From assembly GCA_016866255.1 (NCBI GenBank), contig VGMY01000018.1, positions 1-41,534 of the forward strand: a DNA stretch of 41,534 nucleotides, written 5' to 3'. A program made the translations under genes and the position numbers. Positions within the stretch are counted from its first letter, which is position 1; each line of letters starts with the position of its first letter. Shown piece by piece: positions 16,132 through 25,184 of this stretch. This stretch comes from Bacteroidota bacterium (GTDB lineage: Bacteria; Bacteroidota; Bacteroidia; Flavobacteriales_D; Crocinitomicaceae). Below the pieces are notes generated by a model. The model was given only the letters and a program-made list of their open reading frames with translations, was not told the DNA's origin and did not search any database.

Positions 16132-17175
16132 TCAAGGAACTTTATTTGCCAATTGACCGCATGCCGCATCGATGTCTTTCCCACGACTTCTTCGGACATT
16201 TACTACCAGATTTTTTTGCTCCAAATAATTCCTAAAGTCCTCTGTTTTTTTTGCATTTGAACGATGAAATTTGCCGTCTCCGATGGGATTGTACTCAATT
16301 AGGTTGATTTTACAGGGCACACATTTCGCAAACGTTGAGAGTTTTGCCGCGTCCTCTAAAGAGTCATTGAAATCCTGAAAGAGTATGTATTCGAAAGTGA
16401 TGCGTGTTTTGGTTTGCTCGTGAAAGTAAACCAAGGCATCAGATAGCGCATCAAGGTTGTTGGTTTGGTTGATCTCCATGACTTCGCTGCGTTTGGTGTC
16501 ATCAGCTGCATGTAATGAAAGCGCCAGATTAAAACGCACCTTATCGTCGCCTAATTTTCGAATCATTTTGGCGATTCCTGCGGTAGATAGCGTAATTCGT
16601 TTAGGGCTAATTCCATAGCGGTTTGGATCGGTTAGAATCGCTATGGCTGTTAGTACATTGCTGTAGTTGAGCAATGGCTCTCCCATGCCCATCAATACGA
16701 TATTGCTCAGTCCTTTTTCATAATGCTTTTGAGCTAACTGTTCTAACATGACGACTTGGTCGACGATTTCGCCAGGGCTTAGGTTTTTCTCAAGCTTCAT
16801 TTTACCCGTAGCACAAAACAAGCAGGCTAAACTGCAACCAACTTGGGATGAAATGCAAGCCGTCATGCGCGTGGCAGTCGGTATCAAGACTCCTTCAATA
16901 ATTTGGCCTTCGTGGGTTGAGAACCCGCACTTGATGGTTTTATCACTGCTTATTTGCGTATTTTTTATTTGCAGTTTGTCAATAAAAAAATGCTCGTTAA
17001 GCAAACAAATCAGGGCATCGCCGAGGTTATGCATGACCGAAAAATCACACGCGTTATTATTCCAAATCCATCTGCCAATTTGTTGTATACGAAATTTAGG
17101 AAAACCAGAAGAAACCAAATAATTACTGAGTTCTTCGTCCGAAAGCGAACGAATATTCCGTTTCGCTGATGCCAT
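16132..17175 (-). CDS. rlmN: Dual-specificity 23S rRNA/tRNA adenine-C2 methyltransferase RlmN
   Basis: A 347-residue radical SAM enzyme that methylates C2 of A2503 in 23S rRNA and A37 in some tRNAs. The iron-sulfur motif is C114-x3-C118-x2-C121 (in QVGCSLACLFCATGKM). The two catalytic cysteines expected from the E. coli enzyme (C118 and C355) are matched by C107, seven residues before the cluster, and C339 in AACGQLAN near the C-terminus. The SAM-binding GMGEPLLNY segment is also present. This set separates it from Cfr resistance proteins only by context and overall similarity; a housekeeping role is most likely. It begins five bases after dnaN ends and is probably co-transcribed with it. Confidence 0.95.
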   Translation of the reverse strand: MASAKRNIRSLSDEELSNYLVSSGFPKFRIQQIGRWIWNNNACDFSVMHNLGDALICLLNEHFFIDKLQIKNTQISSDKTIKCGFSTHEGQIIEGVLIPTATRMTACISSQVGCSLACLFCATGKMKLEKNLSPGEIVDQVVMLEQLAQKHYEKGLSNIVLMGMGEPLLNYSNVLTAIAILTDPNRYGISPKRITLSTAGIAKMIRKLGDDKVRFNLALSLHAADDTKRSEVMEINQTNNLDALSDALVYFHEQTKTRITFEYILFQDFNDSLEDAAKLSTFAKCVPCKINLIEYNPIGDGKFHRSNAKKTEDFRNYLEQKNLVVNVRRSRGKDIDAACGQLANKVP

Positions 17176-17180
17176 CGATC

Positions 17181-18299
17181 CTATCGAGGTAACATTACAG
17201 GCATTACCAACATCAGAATGTGTTCGTTCGCGTTTTTGTTTTCAAAAGGGGTGATTAAACCAGCGCGCGAAGGCTCACTCATGGATAGTTGGATTGATTC
17301 CGTTTCCAAAATGGAAAGCATCTCTACTAATGGGCGGGCATTGAACGCAATTGTCATATCGGAGCCAAGGTAATTACAGGTAAGGCGTTCATTAGCCTCG
17401 CTGGAAAAATCCATATCCTCTGCCGATAATTGCAGTTCTGAGCCGGCCAGTTTTAGAAGCACCTGGTGAGTGGTTTTATTTGAAAAGATAGCAACCCTGC
17501 GTAAAGAATTGTGAAATTGGCCTCGTTCAACGGTTAATACATTCGGATTTTCTTTAGGGATAACGGCTTCATAATTCGGGTATTTTCCGTCAATAAGCCT
17601 ACAAACCAGGGTTAAATCGCTGAAGGTGAAAGTTGCATTCGACTCGTTGTATTCAATGCGAACTTGTTCTTCTCCTCGAATATTGCCTTTCAACAAGTTG
17701 AGGGGTTTTTTGGGAAGAATAAACGACGAACTTGAACTTGTAGAAATGTCCGTGCGCCGATACCTTACTAGTTTGTGTGCGTCGGTAGCTACAAAGGTGA
17801 TATTTTCAGGAGAAAATTCGCACAGGACACCAGTCATTGTAGGGCGCATTTCATCGGTTCCCACTGCGAAAAGCGTTTTAGAAATAGCACTGGATAAAAG
17901 TTCACCGGAAACTTCAATGGAACTGCTATAATTCGCAGCAGGCAGCTTTGGAAATTCATTGCTATTAAAACCAATCATCTTCGATTTTCCGTTGTCATAA
18001 GCAATTTCAACAGCGTAGGACTCCATGTTGATGCGAAAGCTACAGGGTTGGTCAGGAAGATTTTTTAAAACCTCCAATAATAACTTTGCAGGAATGGCCA
18101 TGGATCCGCTTCCTTCAGATTGCACCTCGAAGTGAGTAATCATGGTTGTCTCAAGGTCTGTTGCAACAATGGTAAGTTTTTGGCCCTCTACCTTAAACAG
18201 AAAGTTATCCAAAATAGGAAGTTTGGTGTTGGTGCTCAGCGCTCCTGAAATGCTTTGCAGATGATGAAGTAGCGTGGAGCTTGAAGTTACAAAATTCAT
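17181..18299 (-). CDS. dnaN: DNA polymerase III beta sliding clamp
   Basis: A 372-residue clamp subunit made of three repeated domains of about 120 residues. The N-terminal region shows the family pattern (PILDNFLF and KLTIVATDLETTM), the middle domain has RPTMTGVLCEFSPENITFVATDAHKLVRYR, here cited by its core GVLCEF and ATDAHKL, and the C-terminus ends in LMLVMPVMLPR, the expected MPxR-type end. It dimerises into a ring holding Pol III and other partners on DNA. It lies 56 bases downstream of the DUF4340-like gene, with its own promoter in that gap, and is followed by rlmN. Confidence 0.95.
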   Translation of the reverse strand: MNFVTSSSTLLHHLQSISGALSTNTKLPILDNFLFKVEGQKLTIVATDLETTMITHFEVQSEGSGSMAIPAKLLLEVLKNLPDQPCSFRINMESYAVEIAYDNGKSKMIGFNSNEFPKLPAANYSSSIEVSGELLSSAISKTLFAVGTDEMRPTMTGVLCEFSPENITFVATDAHKLVRYRRTDISTSSSSSFILPKKPLNLLKGNIRGEEQVRIEYNESNATFTFSDLTLVCRLIDGKYPNYEAVIPKENPNVLTVERGQFHNSLRRVAIFSNKTTHQVLLKLAGSELQLSAEDMDFSSEANERLTCNYLGSDMTIAFNARPLVEMLSILETESIQLSMSEPSRAGLITPFENKNANEHILMLVMPVMLPR

Positions 18300-18317
18300 A
18301 GTATCTTAATCAGTCTA

Positions 18318-18347
18318 CAAAGATAACAATACTTTGATAACTCTCAA
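18318..18347 (-). promoter_or_regulatory. Promoter of dnaN-rlmN (TTG-N19-TATCTTTG)
   Basis: On the minus strand TTG (18345-18347) is separated by exactly 19 bases from TATCTTTG (18318-18325), a textbook Bacteroidota -33/-7 pair, 18 bases before the dnaN ATG. It lies in the short gap after the gld genes, so dnaN can be expressed independently of them. Confidence 0.65.
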
Positions 18348-18355
18348 GCCTTTCT

Positions 18356-19387
18356 TTACTTTCTTTGCAACAATGCGGGGAAATAAATATGCCCTAAAAG
18401 GAGCGGATTGAACACAAAATACTGGCATTTTACCAAGTCTCCATTTTCCAATTCCGCCCATAGTGAATTCATATCCCAAGGTACCATTTCACCCAGTTCA
18501 TTCCGTTGTAAATCCGTTGCTTTAATTCGAAACAGGTTTAATTTTTGCGTTTTTCCAAGTTTGGTTTTCAACCGAAGGGTACAATACTTGAGGCTCTTTT
18601 TTACCGAATCGCACTGCTGTTGAGACAACTCAAAGTTTGGCGAATTGAAATGCACTTTTCTAAATTCCTGCAAGTAGCGATAAACGTTTGATGTATCTAA
18701 GAAAGACAACATAACCCCCTGAGAACTCACCTTGTAGCGGGTCCCATCTTCCTGTATTTTGAAACTCAGGGTTGGTTGTTCGAAGTTAATGACCTCCACC
18801 AATTTAATTTGTTCGGGGGTAAGCGCAAATAACGACGTACAAAGCCATTTTTTTCGTTCCGTGAAAAACCTTGGACTGATAATGCCGTTTAATCCGCGAA
18901 TCCGCATCATAACGGGCTCCTCACTCAGGCCTTCATCCTCGGACTCCAGCAACATGATTTGACCGTAATGATCCTGCGCCGGCGGACCTATGTACCACGT
19001 TTTAACCCAAGCTTCGTCCACAAAAAATTTTACGCGGATGTGCTGAGTGCTCATAAGGTTAATAAAATGTTTTTTTGACTTATCCGGCAGATACCCTTTA
19101 AATTCAATGAGTTTTGCGGCTTCAAGGATAAAGGACACATTGGGCGCTGAAACGCACTTACCGCGCTCATCTACCCAATTCCCCCCCTCCTTCTTTAAGG
19201 TAATCGTATTGCCGAAAGCGTCGCGAATTTCAATGGAGGAAATTCGGGTGGTATCTTCGATTGCAAAATCAAAGGATCCTGCATCGGATTTCCCTCGTTT
19301 TTTAATGAGGTTAGTTGCCGTCCAGGTCAACAAGGTAATCACTACCACGAAGAGGGAAAAGCCCATCCAAGGTTTATAGTTTTTCAT
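18356..19387 (-). CDS. DUF4340-like membrane-anchored protein of the gld-type ABC module
   Basis: A 343-residue protein with one N-terminal membrane segment (about 9-26, FSLFVVVITLLTWTA) followed by a basic KKRGKS and a periplasmic domain. The repeated pattern of an ID-type strand, then ITLKKEGGNWV, then SFILEAAKLIEF matches DUF4340 proteins, which in many bacteria are encoded with ABC-2 permeases and GldG-like auxiliary proteins. Its start overlaps the gldG stop by four bases (ATGA), so it is translationally coupled to gldG and is likely a third component of the same complex. The function is unknown. Confidence 0.75.
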   Translation of the reverse strand: MKNYKPWMGFSLFVVVITLLTWTATNLIKKRGKSDAGSFDFAIEDTTRISSIEIRDAFGNTITLKKEGGNWVDERGKCVSAPNVSFILEAAKLIEFKGYLPDKSKKHFINLMSTQHIRVKFFVDEAWVKTWYIGPPAQDHYGQIMLLESEDEGLSEEPVMMRIRGLNGIISPRFFTERKKWLCTSLFALTPEQIKLVEVINFEQPTLSFKIQEDGTRYKVSSQGVMLSFLDTSNVYRYLQEFRKVHFNSPNFELSQQQCDSVKKSLKYCTLRLKTKLGKTQKLNLFRIKATDLQRNELGEMVPWDMNSLWAELENGDLVKCQYFVFNPLLLGHIYFPALLQRK

Positions 19388-21213
19388 GGGTAATGGTATT
19401 TTTTCCTTCTAAGCACGTAAACGAGCATCGCCAAAATTGCGATTACTCCGATAGGAGTCAAAAGGTTAAGATATCGTAAAAAATTACCCTCAGCAATCAT
19501 CTTTCGCTGGTCTAATTGTCGAAGTTCAATTTGCCGACTTCGAATGTCGAGTACACTGTTGTCGCCTAACATGTAGTCCACCATGTTTTGAATAAATTCT
19601 TGATTCCCAAAAATCAATGGCCTACCATTTATATCCGGAACTTTACTGTACTTAAGGGCATTAAACGGAAATGCGGGGAATGGGCGATACTGGTAGCTCC
19701 CCCCTTGAAAAACAGAATCGTATTCATTGGCAATAAACGTACCGTTTCCAACGACAAACACTTTTGCCTCGGAGGAACTCTTAACCCGTTTAGTTCTGAA
19801 TTTTTTAGGCACTTTTTGCATTTCAGCGACTTCTTCAATCGAGCGGTTATATTCATCGGCCAATTCTCGGTTTGAAAAATAAGAGGGTATTTCGCCTTCT
19901 GCCATTGCCGCAAGGGTGATTTTATTGATGGGATCATCGGGATTTTCAATAAAAGTCGGGTTTTCCCCAAATACTTGAAAATCCATCAAACTTATTTGCG
20001 GGGCAATGCCTGAACGGTTTGAGTTGCTAGAACTCGTAAGAATTTTACTGAGCTTCACCCCGGGGCGCTCAATTAATTGAAGTTCGTTGGGATAGGCAAG
20101 ATAAACAGGATCGATGTTCCTCGTAATTGGATGTAGGGAAGGAGAACTTAAGACGTAATAGGGCCAACTTAAACTGCTGGTATTCTTGAGTTGAACTTTG
20201 CGGTAACCACAAATTCGATCAAAAACATAGTTTTCGTGAATTCGGATTCCGTAGTCAAACATCATTTTATCCAACTTGATGTTTTTCCGCAAGGTGTGGT
20301 CAAACAGGTTTCTTCCTAAGGAGTCTTCTTGGTGCTTCAGGGTATTTAAGAATACCATGAGCCTACCGCCATGCATGACAAATTGGTCTAGGAAATATAA
20401 ATCGAGGTCTGAAAAGGGCTTTGTGGGATTGGCAATGATAATGCCGTCGAGGTCGTTCAACTCCTTGTAGGACGACTCTGATCCTAAATTGAGCATGGTT
20501 AGGTAAAAATACGGACTTAGAACGGCTCGCGCGTTGATGGTTTCTTGTTCCTTTAATTCCCCGTGTCCTTGTAAAAAAGCAACGCGCTGTTTTTCAGATT
20601 GACTTATTTTACGCATTGCAGAAAGGATGTTATACTCCAAATTATTCAGGGCGTTTTCGACAATGGGATTGATGCGATTGAGTTCAAGGGGATCGCCGTT
20701 TGGGGTGCCGGGTAAAAACTGTATGTAGGTTTCTTTTATTACCCCATTGGCGGAACAGGTAATTTCAGCGCCGGGCCAAAGAATTAGCTGCGATTGAATC
20801 CCATTTTTGACATATACAACCTTCGTGGGTAAAATTCCCTTATTAAAGAGCCCTTTAAGGAAAAAGTATTCCTCTTTTTTTGAGGCATGCCCTTCGTTAG
20901 GGTTGATAAATTCATATTCAATTCGGTTGCCCGCTAATGATTTGAAATCTTTTAATTTATCTTCTATTGCGTTTCTAAACCCTTGTATTTCGGCGGGAAG
21001 ATCTCCTTCCAAATAAATTTTTAAGCTGATTCTGTTTGCTTGATCTTTCGTTTTTTTGAGGAATTCTTGGGTGCCTCCCGCCAAGGAAAAACGCTGATCG
21101 GCTGTCAGATCTATTTTAACGTTGAGCAAGGAAAAAATAATGTTCAGTAATATCAAAATCAAGATGACCCCACCTAGATAACCTCCGTTAAAAAGCCCTT
21201 TCAACTTCGTCAT
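19384..21213 (-). CDS. gldG: GldG, gliding-motility ABC transporter auxiliary protein
   Basis: A 609-residue protein with a membrane segment near each end (about 14-31 and 583-600, the latter followed by RRKKYHYP) and a large periplasmic domain of the ABC_transp_aux/GldG type. Family features include DLTADQRFSLAGGT just after the first membrane segment, RVAFLQGHGEL, and DGIIIANPTKPF followed by DQFVMHGGRLMVF. GldG works with the GldF permease and GldA ATPase in an ABC transporter required for gliding in Flavobacterium johnsoniae, although homologues exist in non-gliding relatives. It follows gldF with a three-base gap. The gldA ATPase gene is not in this window. Confidence 0.9.
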   Translation of the reverse strand: MTKLKGLFNGGYLGGVILILILLNIIFSLLNVKIDLTADQRFSLAGGTQEFLKKTKDQANRISLKIYLEGDLPAEIQGFRNAIEDKLKDFKSLAGNRIEYEFINPNEGHASKKEEYFFLKGLFNKGILPTKVVYVKNGIQSQLILWPGAEITCSANGVIKETYIQFLPGTPNGDPLELNRINPIVENALNNLEYNILSAMRKISQSEKQRVAFLQGHGELKEQETINARAVLSPYFYLTMLNLGSESSYKELNDLDGIIIANPTKPFSDLDLYFLDQFVMHGGRLMVFLNTLKHQEDSLGRNLFDHTLRKNIKLDKMMFDYGIRIHENYVFDRICGYRKVQLKNTSSLSWPYYVLSSPSLHPITRNIDPVYLAYPNELQLIERPGVKLSKILTSSSNSNRSGIAPQISLMDFQVFGENPTFIENPDDPINKITLAAMAEGEIPSYFSNRELADEYNRSIEEVAEMQKVPKKFRTKRVKSSSEAKVFVVGNGTFIANEYDSVFQGGSYQYRPFPAFPFNALKYSKVPDINGRPLIFGNQEFIQNMVDYMLGDNSVLDIRSRQIELRQLDQRKMIAEGNFLRYLNLLTPIGVIAILAMLVYVLRRKKYHYP

Positions 21214-21216
21214 AAT

Positions 21217-21948
21217 TTATTTTTTCAAGGTTTTTAAAGCAAATAGCGAGGCGCTTAAAAATAAAATAATGAACGAGACATTAAATACAATATCCGAGGC
21301 GTCGATAACGCCTTTTTTAATCGAATCGTAGTGGTAGTTCAACGTCAGGTATTGCAAGAAAATATCCAAATTTCCAAACTGGGCATATGTTCCAAGGAGG
21401 GCTAACCCGTCGTAAAAAAAATAACAAATCGCAATAGCTAGGATGAAAGAAACGATTTGACTTGAGCTCAAGGCCGAGGAAAAGATTCCTATGGCAACAA
21501 ATGCCGCACCTAATAAGAGTAAACCCATGTAGGAGGTAATCGTTGACCCTGTGTCAATATTACCAACAGGTTTCCCCAAGTAGTAGAGCGAAATGTAATA
21601 AGTCAAGGTTGGAATCACCGACAACAGCAATAAGGTTAACCCGGCAAAATATTTCGCCAGCAAAATCCCAAGATCACTGATCGGGCGGGTGAACAGGAGT
21701 TCAATAGTACCTGTTCTTCGTTCTTCGGCGATAGACCTCATCGTAATAGCTGGAATCAATATAAGAAATACATAGGGAGCGGAATTAAAGAATGGGGATA
21801 AGTCGGCTTGACCCCGATCTAAAATATTCATAGAGGAATCTAACATCCAATTAAATAGCCAACAAGACATGAGAAAAATGGTCAGGAATACGTAACCAAC
21901 CACCGAATTTAAAAAACTTCTTACCTCTTTAAGATACAGGGCAAACAT
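21217..21948 (-). CDS. gldF: GldF, gliding-motility ABC-2 type permease
   Basis: A 243-residue ABC-2 family permease with about six membrane segments. The N-terminal MFALYLKEVRSFLNS, then ITMRSIAEERRTGTIELLFTRPIS (cited by its core EERRTGTIELL) and ILLAKYFAGL are the standard ABC-2 coupling region. Together with gldG and the DUF4340-like gene it forms a compact export module. It begins 31 bases after the ABM-like gene on the same strand and no strong promoter was seen in that gap, so the module may be transcribed from the SAM hydroxide adenosyltransferase promoter. Confidence 0.9.
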   Translation of the reverse strand: MFALYLKEVRSFLNSVVGYVFLTIFLMSCWLFNWMLDSSMNILDRGQADLSPFFNSAPYVFLILIPAITMRSIAEERRTGTIELLFTRPISDLGILLAKYFAGLTLLLLSVIPTLTYYISLYYLGKPVGNIDTGSTITSYMGLLLLGAAFVAIGIFSSALSSSQIVSFILAIAICYFFYDGLALLGTYAQFGNLDIFLQYLTLNYHYDSIKKGVIDASDIVFNVSFIILFLSASLFALKTLKK

Positions 21949-21979
21949 GGCGCTTAATTATGGGGTAAAATTAACGTAA

Positions 21980-22315
21980 TTATTGGTTGAAAACGTTTTC
22001 ATCTGTTTTAGCTTGAGCATTTTCGTTCTCGTAGATGGAGTTCATGGACCAAGCACTAGCCTTTTCCGAAAACCAGGGTTTGATGGTGTTCCATGAGGAT
22101 TGGAAAATGGCGGATTTACGATATGCTTCCAATGCGGCCTCACTTGTCCAACAGCTCAAGGTGTAGAATACGGAAGGAGAAGAGGTGTCTTGGAGCAATT
22201 TTAGCGAAATGCAACCTGGAAAGCGGAGAATGTCGTGGCTTCTCTCGTTAAAAGTTTTCAAAAACGTTTTGCAAAATCGGGCCTTAAAATGCAGGCGAAC
22301 AACCCGGTACATCAT
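21980..22315 (-). CDS. ABM-like small dimeric alpha-beta barrel protein
   Basis: A 111-residue protein matching the antibiotic-biosynthesis-monooxygenase-like fold: a first strand (MMYRVVRLHFK), a helix with FLKTFNERS, then FPGCISLKLLQD, VFYTLSCW and SEAALEAYRKS, and a terminal FSEKASAWS segment. Such proteins form ferredoxin-like dimers; many have no known activity, and no heme- or substrate-binding residues can be assigned. The start codon overlaps the stop of the upstream SAM hydroxide adenosyltransferase gene as ATGA, so expression is coupled. A second ATG one codon later is possible. Confidence 0.75.
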   Translation of the reverse strand: MMYRVVRLHFKARFCKTFLKTFNERSHDILRFPGCISLKLLQDTSSPSVFYTLSCWTSEAALEAYRKSAIFQSSWNTIKPWFSEKASAWSMNSIYENENAQAKTDENVFNQ

Positions 22316-23187
22316 AAAAGAGAGCTTATCTTTTGTACAGATCCTCTTGGGAAAAAAGCTACTCGAACCGATTCGCCCAAACGAATTCCAAAAAGTCGGT
22401 CAGCACCTCCACTTCCGGCGTTTGCCCCGCGATTAATCGCAATTTCAAGCCGTTGATTTTCGTTGAAAATTGCAACTCGGTCACCCATTGGCACATCGTT
22501 GTATGCCTTCGAAATGGTGTCGATATCGTCATTTCGCTTTTGATAGCTGATGGTAAAAGGAACATCCAAACCGAAACGTTCGAAATCTGATTTGAAAATA
22601 TTTGTTATGATATTTCCAAAAGCATCAATATGAATCACATTGCCAATGATTAGGTTGTGTTCTATCTGCGGAACAGGAGTGAAAGCTCGCTTAAACTTAT
22701 TCACCGTTTCACAGAATTCAGGGAAGGCTTTCTGATGGATAATATTTTTTGCGAGTCCGATGAAACAATTTTTAAGCATAAAGTTCCATTGATCCGGAAA
22801 TTCTTCGATCGATTTATAGCGGTAAAGAGCCTGCGGGGGATCTGTATCGAGAAATGCCCCAATAAATCCGTTGTCAGAACAAATGATATACTGGTCTTGA
22901 AATTCCACAACGGTGGGATAGGCAAGGATGCTTTCGGGCTGGCCTGGTTGCAATTTGTTCGGTAGGTAAGGTTCGCAATCAACTCCCACAAGATGAACGG
23001 TTCCCTTCGGAAATTGATGAAAACAGCTGCGTAATTGAAAGGCGGCTTCGATGCTGTCGAAGGGCTTTATTTGGTGACTAATATCGATGCAAAGAGCATT
23101 GGGAATTTCTTGAAGCAATTGCGCCTTGACACTGGCAACATAATAATCTTTTAATCCTAGATCTGAAGTAAGCGTTATGATTTGCAT
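22312..23187 (-). CDS. SAM hydroxide adenosyltransferase (DUF62 family)
   Basis: A 291-residue protein of the SAM hydroxide adenosyltransferase family, which hydrolyses S-adenosylmethionine to adenosine and methionine and is related to the fluorinase and chlorinase enzymes. The N-terminal TLTSDLGLKDYYVASVK and DISHQIKPFDSIEAAFQL segments, the HLVGVDCEP strand and the later HIDAFGNIITNI segment are typical of the family. It lacks the longer loop associated with true halogenases as far as can be judged by eye. A TAATTTTG box lies 40 bases upstream, and the gene is coupled by a four-base overlap to the small ABM-like gene. Confidence 0.9.
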   Translation of the reverse strand: MQIITLTSDLGLKDYYVASVKAQLLQEIPNALCIDISHQIKPFDSIEAAFQLRSCFHQFPKGTVHLVGVDCEPYLPNKLQPGQPESILAYPTVVEFQDQYIICSDNGFIGAFLDTDPPQALYRYKSIEEFPDQWNFMLKNCFIGLAKNIIHQKAFPEFCETVNKFKRAFTPVPQIEHNLIIGNVIHIDAFGNIITNIFKSDFERFGLDVPFTISYQKRNDDIDTISKAYNDVPMGDRVAIFNENQRLEIAINRGANAGSGGADRLFGIRLGESVRVAFFPRGSVQKISSLL

Positions 23188-23227
23188 TATTTACGAACGC
23201 AATGTTTGAGTTATTTTCTAATTTTAC

Positions 23228-23235
23228 CAAAATTA
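23228..23235 (-). promoter_or_regulatory. Probable -7 element (TAATTTTG) for the SAM hydroxide adenosyltransferase operon
   Basis: The minus strand matches TAnnTTTG exactly, 40 bases before the ATG at 23187. No TTG is seen at the preferred upstream spacing. The gap also must hold the divergent phoH promoter. Confidence 0.35.
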
Positions 23236-23275
23236 AATTTTTTCTCAGACACCGTAATTGATAAATGCATTTTAA

Positions 23276-24268
23276 TTGGATTTAGGTACCCGGAATATCG
23301 AGCTAAGTGATATCAATGCCGCCGCTTTTTTTGGGGTGAACAATCAAAACCTGAAACGCATTAAATCCTATTTTCCAAAACTTTCTGTAACCGCCCGAGG
23401 CCATCTTATACTCGTGAAAGGCGAGGAAGAATTGTTGGATTATTTTGAGGTAAAACTCAACCTCCTCCTGCGTCATTTTGAAAAGTTCAATCAACTGACG
23501 GAAAATAATATCGATAACCTCATGCTTGACGAGGGGGAGAAATTATTAAACGATGATGACGGTTCCGAAACCATAGTGCATGGCAACGGGGGTCTTAAAA
23601 TAAAAGCCCGCACCTTAAATCAAAAAAAACTTGTTGAAGTTTTGAGGAAAAACGACATGGTGTTTTGTATTGGTCCGGCAGGAACAGGAAAGACCTATAC
23701 AGCTGTCGCTTTGGCTGTCCAAGCTCTAAAAAAGAAAGAGGTTAAAAAGATTATTCTTACCCGTCCAGCCGTTGAGGCAGGGGAAAATTTAGGATTTCTT
23801 CCCGGTGATTTGAAAGAAAAATTAGATCCCTATTTAATGCCCTTGTACGATGCGCTCCGGGATATGATTCCCCCTGAGCGTTTGGCCGAAATGATCCAGT
23901 ATGGCGTTATTGAAATTGCTCCTTTGGCTTTTATGAGAGGAAGAACCTTAGATAAAGCTTTCGTTATCCTTGATGAGGCCCAAAACACCACCATCATGCA
24001 AATGAAAATGTTCCTAACACGAATGGGCATGACGGCCAAATTCGTGATTACTGGCGATATGTCGCAAGTGGATTTACCCAGAAAGCAACGATCAGGATTA
24101 ACCTATGCTTGTCGAATATTGAGGGATATTGAGGGTATCGGTGTGGTGGAAATGGGAAACAGCGATATTATTCGGCATAAAATCATTGCGAAAATAATTT
24201 CCGCCTTCGAAAAGCAAGAGGAGTTGGATAAAAAATTCAAAGAAGACCATGGAAATCAAGGAGTTTAA
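23276..24268 (+). CDS. phoH: PhoH-like ATPase
   Basis: A 330-residue cytosolic P-loop protein of the PhoH family. Walker A is GPAGTGKT (133-140); the family segments [15 protein letters not shown] and ILDEAQN (Walker B) follow, then GDMSQVDLP. The N-terminal 100 residues form the KH-like region. The start is uncertain: the frame opens with TTG at 23276, directly after an in-frame TAA, and the next in-frame Met is near residue 83, inside conserved sequence. An ATG at 23265 lies one base out of frame and stops after six codons. So either TTG is the real start or one base is missing here. It overlaps purC by 20 bases. Confidence 0.9.
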   Translation: MDLGTRNIELSDINAAAFFGVNNQNLKRIKSYFPKLSVTARGHLILVKGEEELLDYFEVKLNLLLRHFEKFNQLTENNIDNLMLDEGEKLLNDDDGSETIVHGNGGLKIKARTLNQKKLVEVLRKNDMVFCIGPAGTGKTYTAVALAVQALKKKEVKKIILTRPAVEAGENLGFLPGDLKEKLDPYLMPLYDALRDMIPPERLAEMIQYGVIEIAPLAFMRGRTLDKAFVILDEAQNTTIMQMKMFLTRMGMTAKFVITGDMSQVDLPRKQRSGLTYACRILRDIEGIGVVEMGNSDIIRHKIIAKIISAFEKQEELDKKFKEDHGNQGV

Positions 24269-25184
24269 GTTTAAAGGTCAAACGGCATTTTATCGAGGGA
24301 AGGTTAGGGACGTTTACACCTTAGAGGACGGACGCTTGGTGATGGTTGCATCGGATAGAATCAGTGCTTTTGACCACATTTTACCACGACCCATTCCCTT
24401 TAAGGGGCAGGTATTGAATCAAATTGCGGCTTATTTTCTGCGCCAAACATCCGACATCGTTCCGAACTGGTTTCTGGCTTCTCCGGATCCCAACGTGGCT
24501 GTGGGAATAGCATGTGAGCCCATTCGCGTCGAAATGGTAATTCGAGGATATCTTTCAGGACACGCGGCACGAACCTATGCTTCAGGAGAACGAACCTTGT
24601 GCGGGGTTACCATGCCCGATGGGATGAAGGAAAACGACCGTTTTCCGGAACCCATAATCACCCCTGCTGTAAAGGCCGACGAAGGTCACGATGAGGACAT
24701 TTCCCGCGAGGAAATTTTACGCAATAACCTTGTTTCCGAGAACATCTTCTTACAAATGGAGGATTACACCCGGAAATTGTTCCAACGAGGTACCGAAATG
24801 GCGGCTGCTCAAGGATTGATTCTGGTCGATACCAAATATGAATTTGGCTTGTGCGAGGGAAGGCTTTTGCTCATGGATGAAATCCATACGCCGGATTCTT
24901 CACGGTATTTTTACCTCGAGGGATACGAGCAACGCCAAAGTAAAGGCGAACCGCAGCAGCAATTGTCTAAGGAGTTTGTTCGCCAGTGGTTGATCGAGAA
25001 TGGATTTCAGGGTTTAGAGGGGCAAATCATGCCAACCATGGATGACGCTATGGTGAATCAGGTGTCTCAAAGGTATATTGGTTTGTATGAACACCTTACG
25101 GGTCAGGAATTTCAGGCTGGAGAATACGACCAACTGCATCAGCGCATTCAAGACGCCGTAGAGCGTTTTTTATTTATCCCATAA
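24249..25184 (+). CDS. purC: Phosphoribosylaminoimidazole-succinocarboxamide synthase
   Basis: A 311-residue SAICAR synthase that joins aspartate to CAIR with ATP in purine synthesis. Recognisable segments are [15 protein letters not shown] (with the KVRD motif), [39 protein letters not shown] and, further on, LVDTKYEFG followed by [14 protein letters not shown]. The length fits the longer Bacteroidota form. The first 20 bases overlap phoH, so the genes are co-expressed, and the last 15 bases overlap the convergent phosphatase gene tail-to-tail, leaving no intergenic terminator. Confidence 0.95.
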   Translation: MEIKEFKFKGQTAFYRGKVRDVYTLEDGRLVMVASDRISAFDHILPRPIPFKGQVLNQIAAYFLRQTSDIVPNWFLASPDPNVAVGIACEPIRVEMVIRGYLSGHAARTYASGERTLCGVTMPDGMKENDRFPEPIITPAVKADEGHDEDISREEILRNNLVSENIFLQMEDYTRKLFQRGTEMAAAQGLILVDTKYEFGLCEGRLLLMDEIHTPDSSRYFYLEGYEQRQSKGEPQQQLSKEFVRQWLIENGFQGLEGQIMPTMDDAMVNQVSQRYIGLYEHLTGQEFQAGEYDQLHQRIQDAVERFLFIP

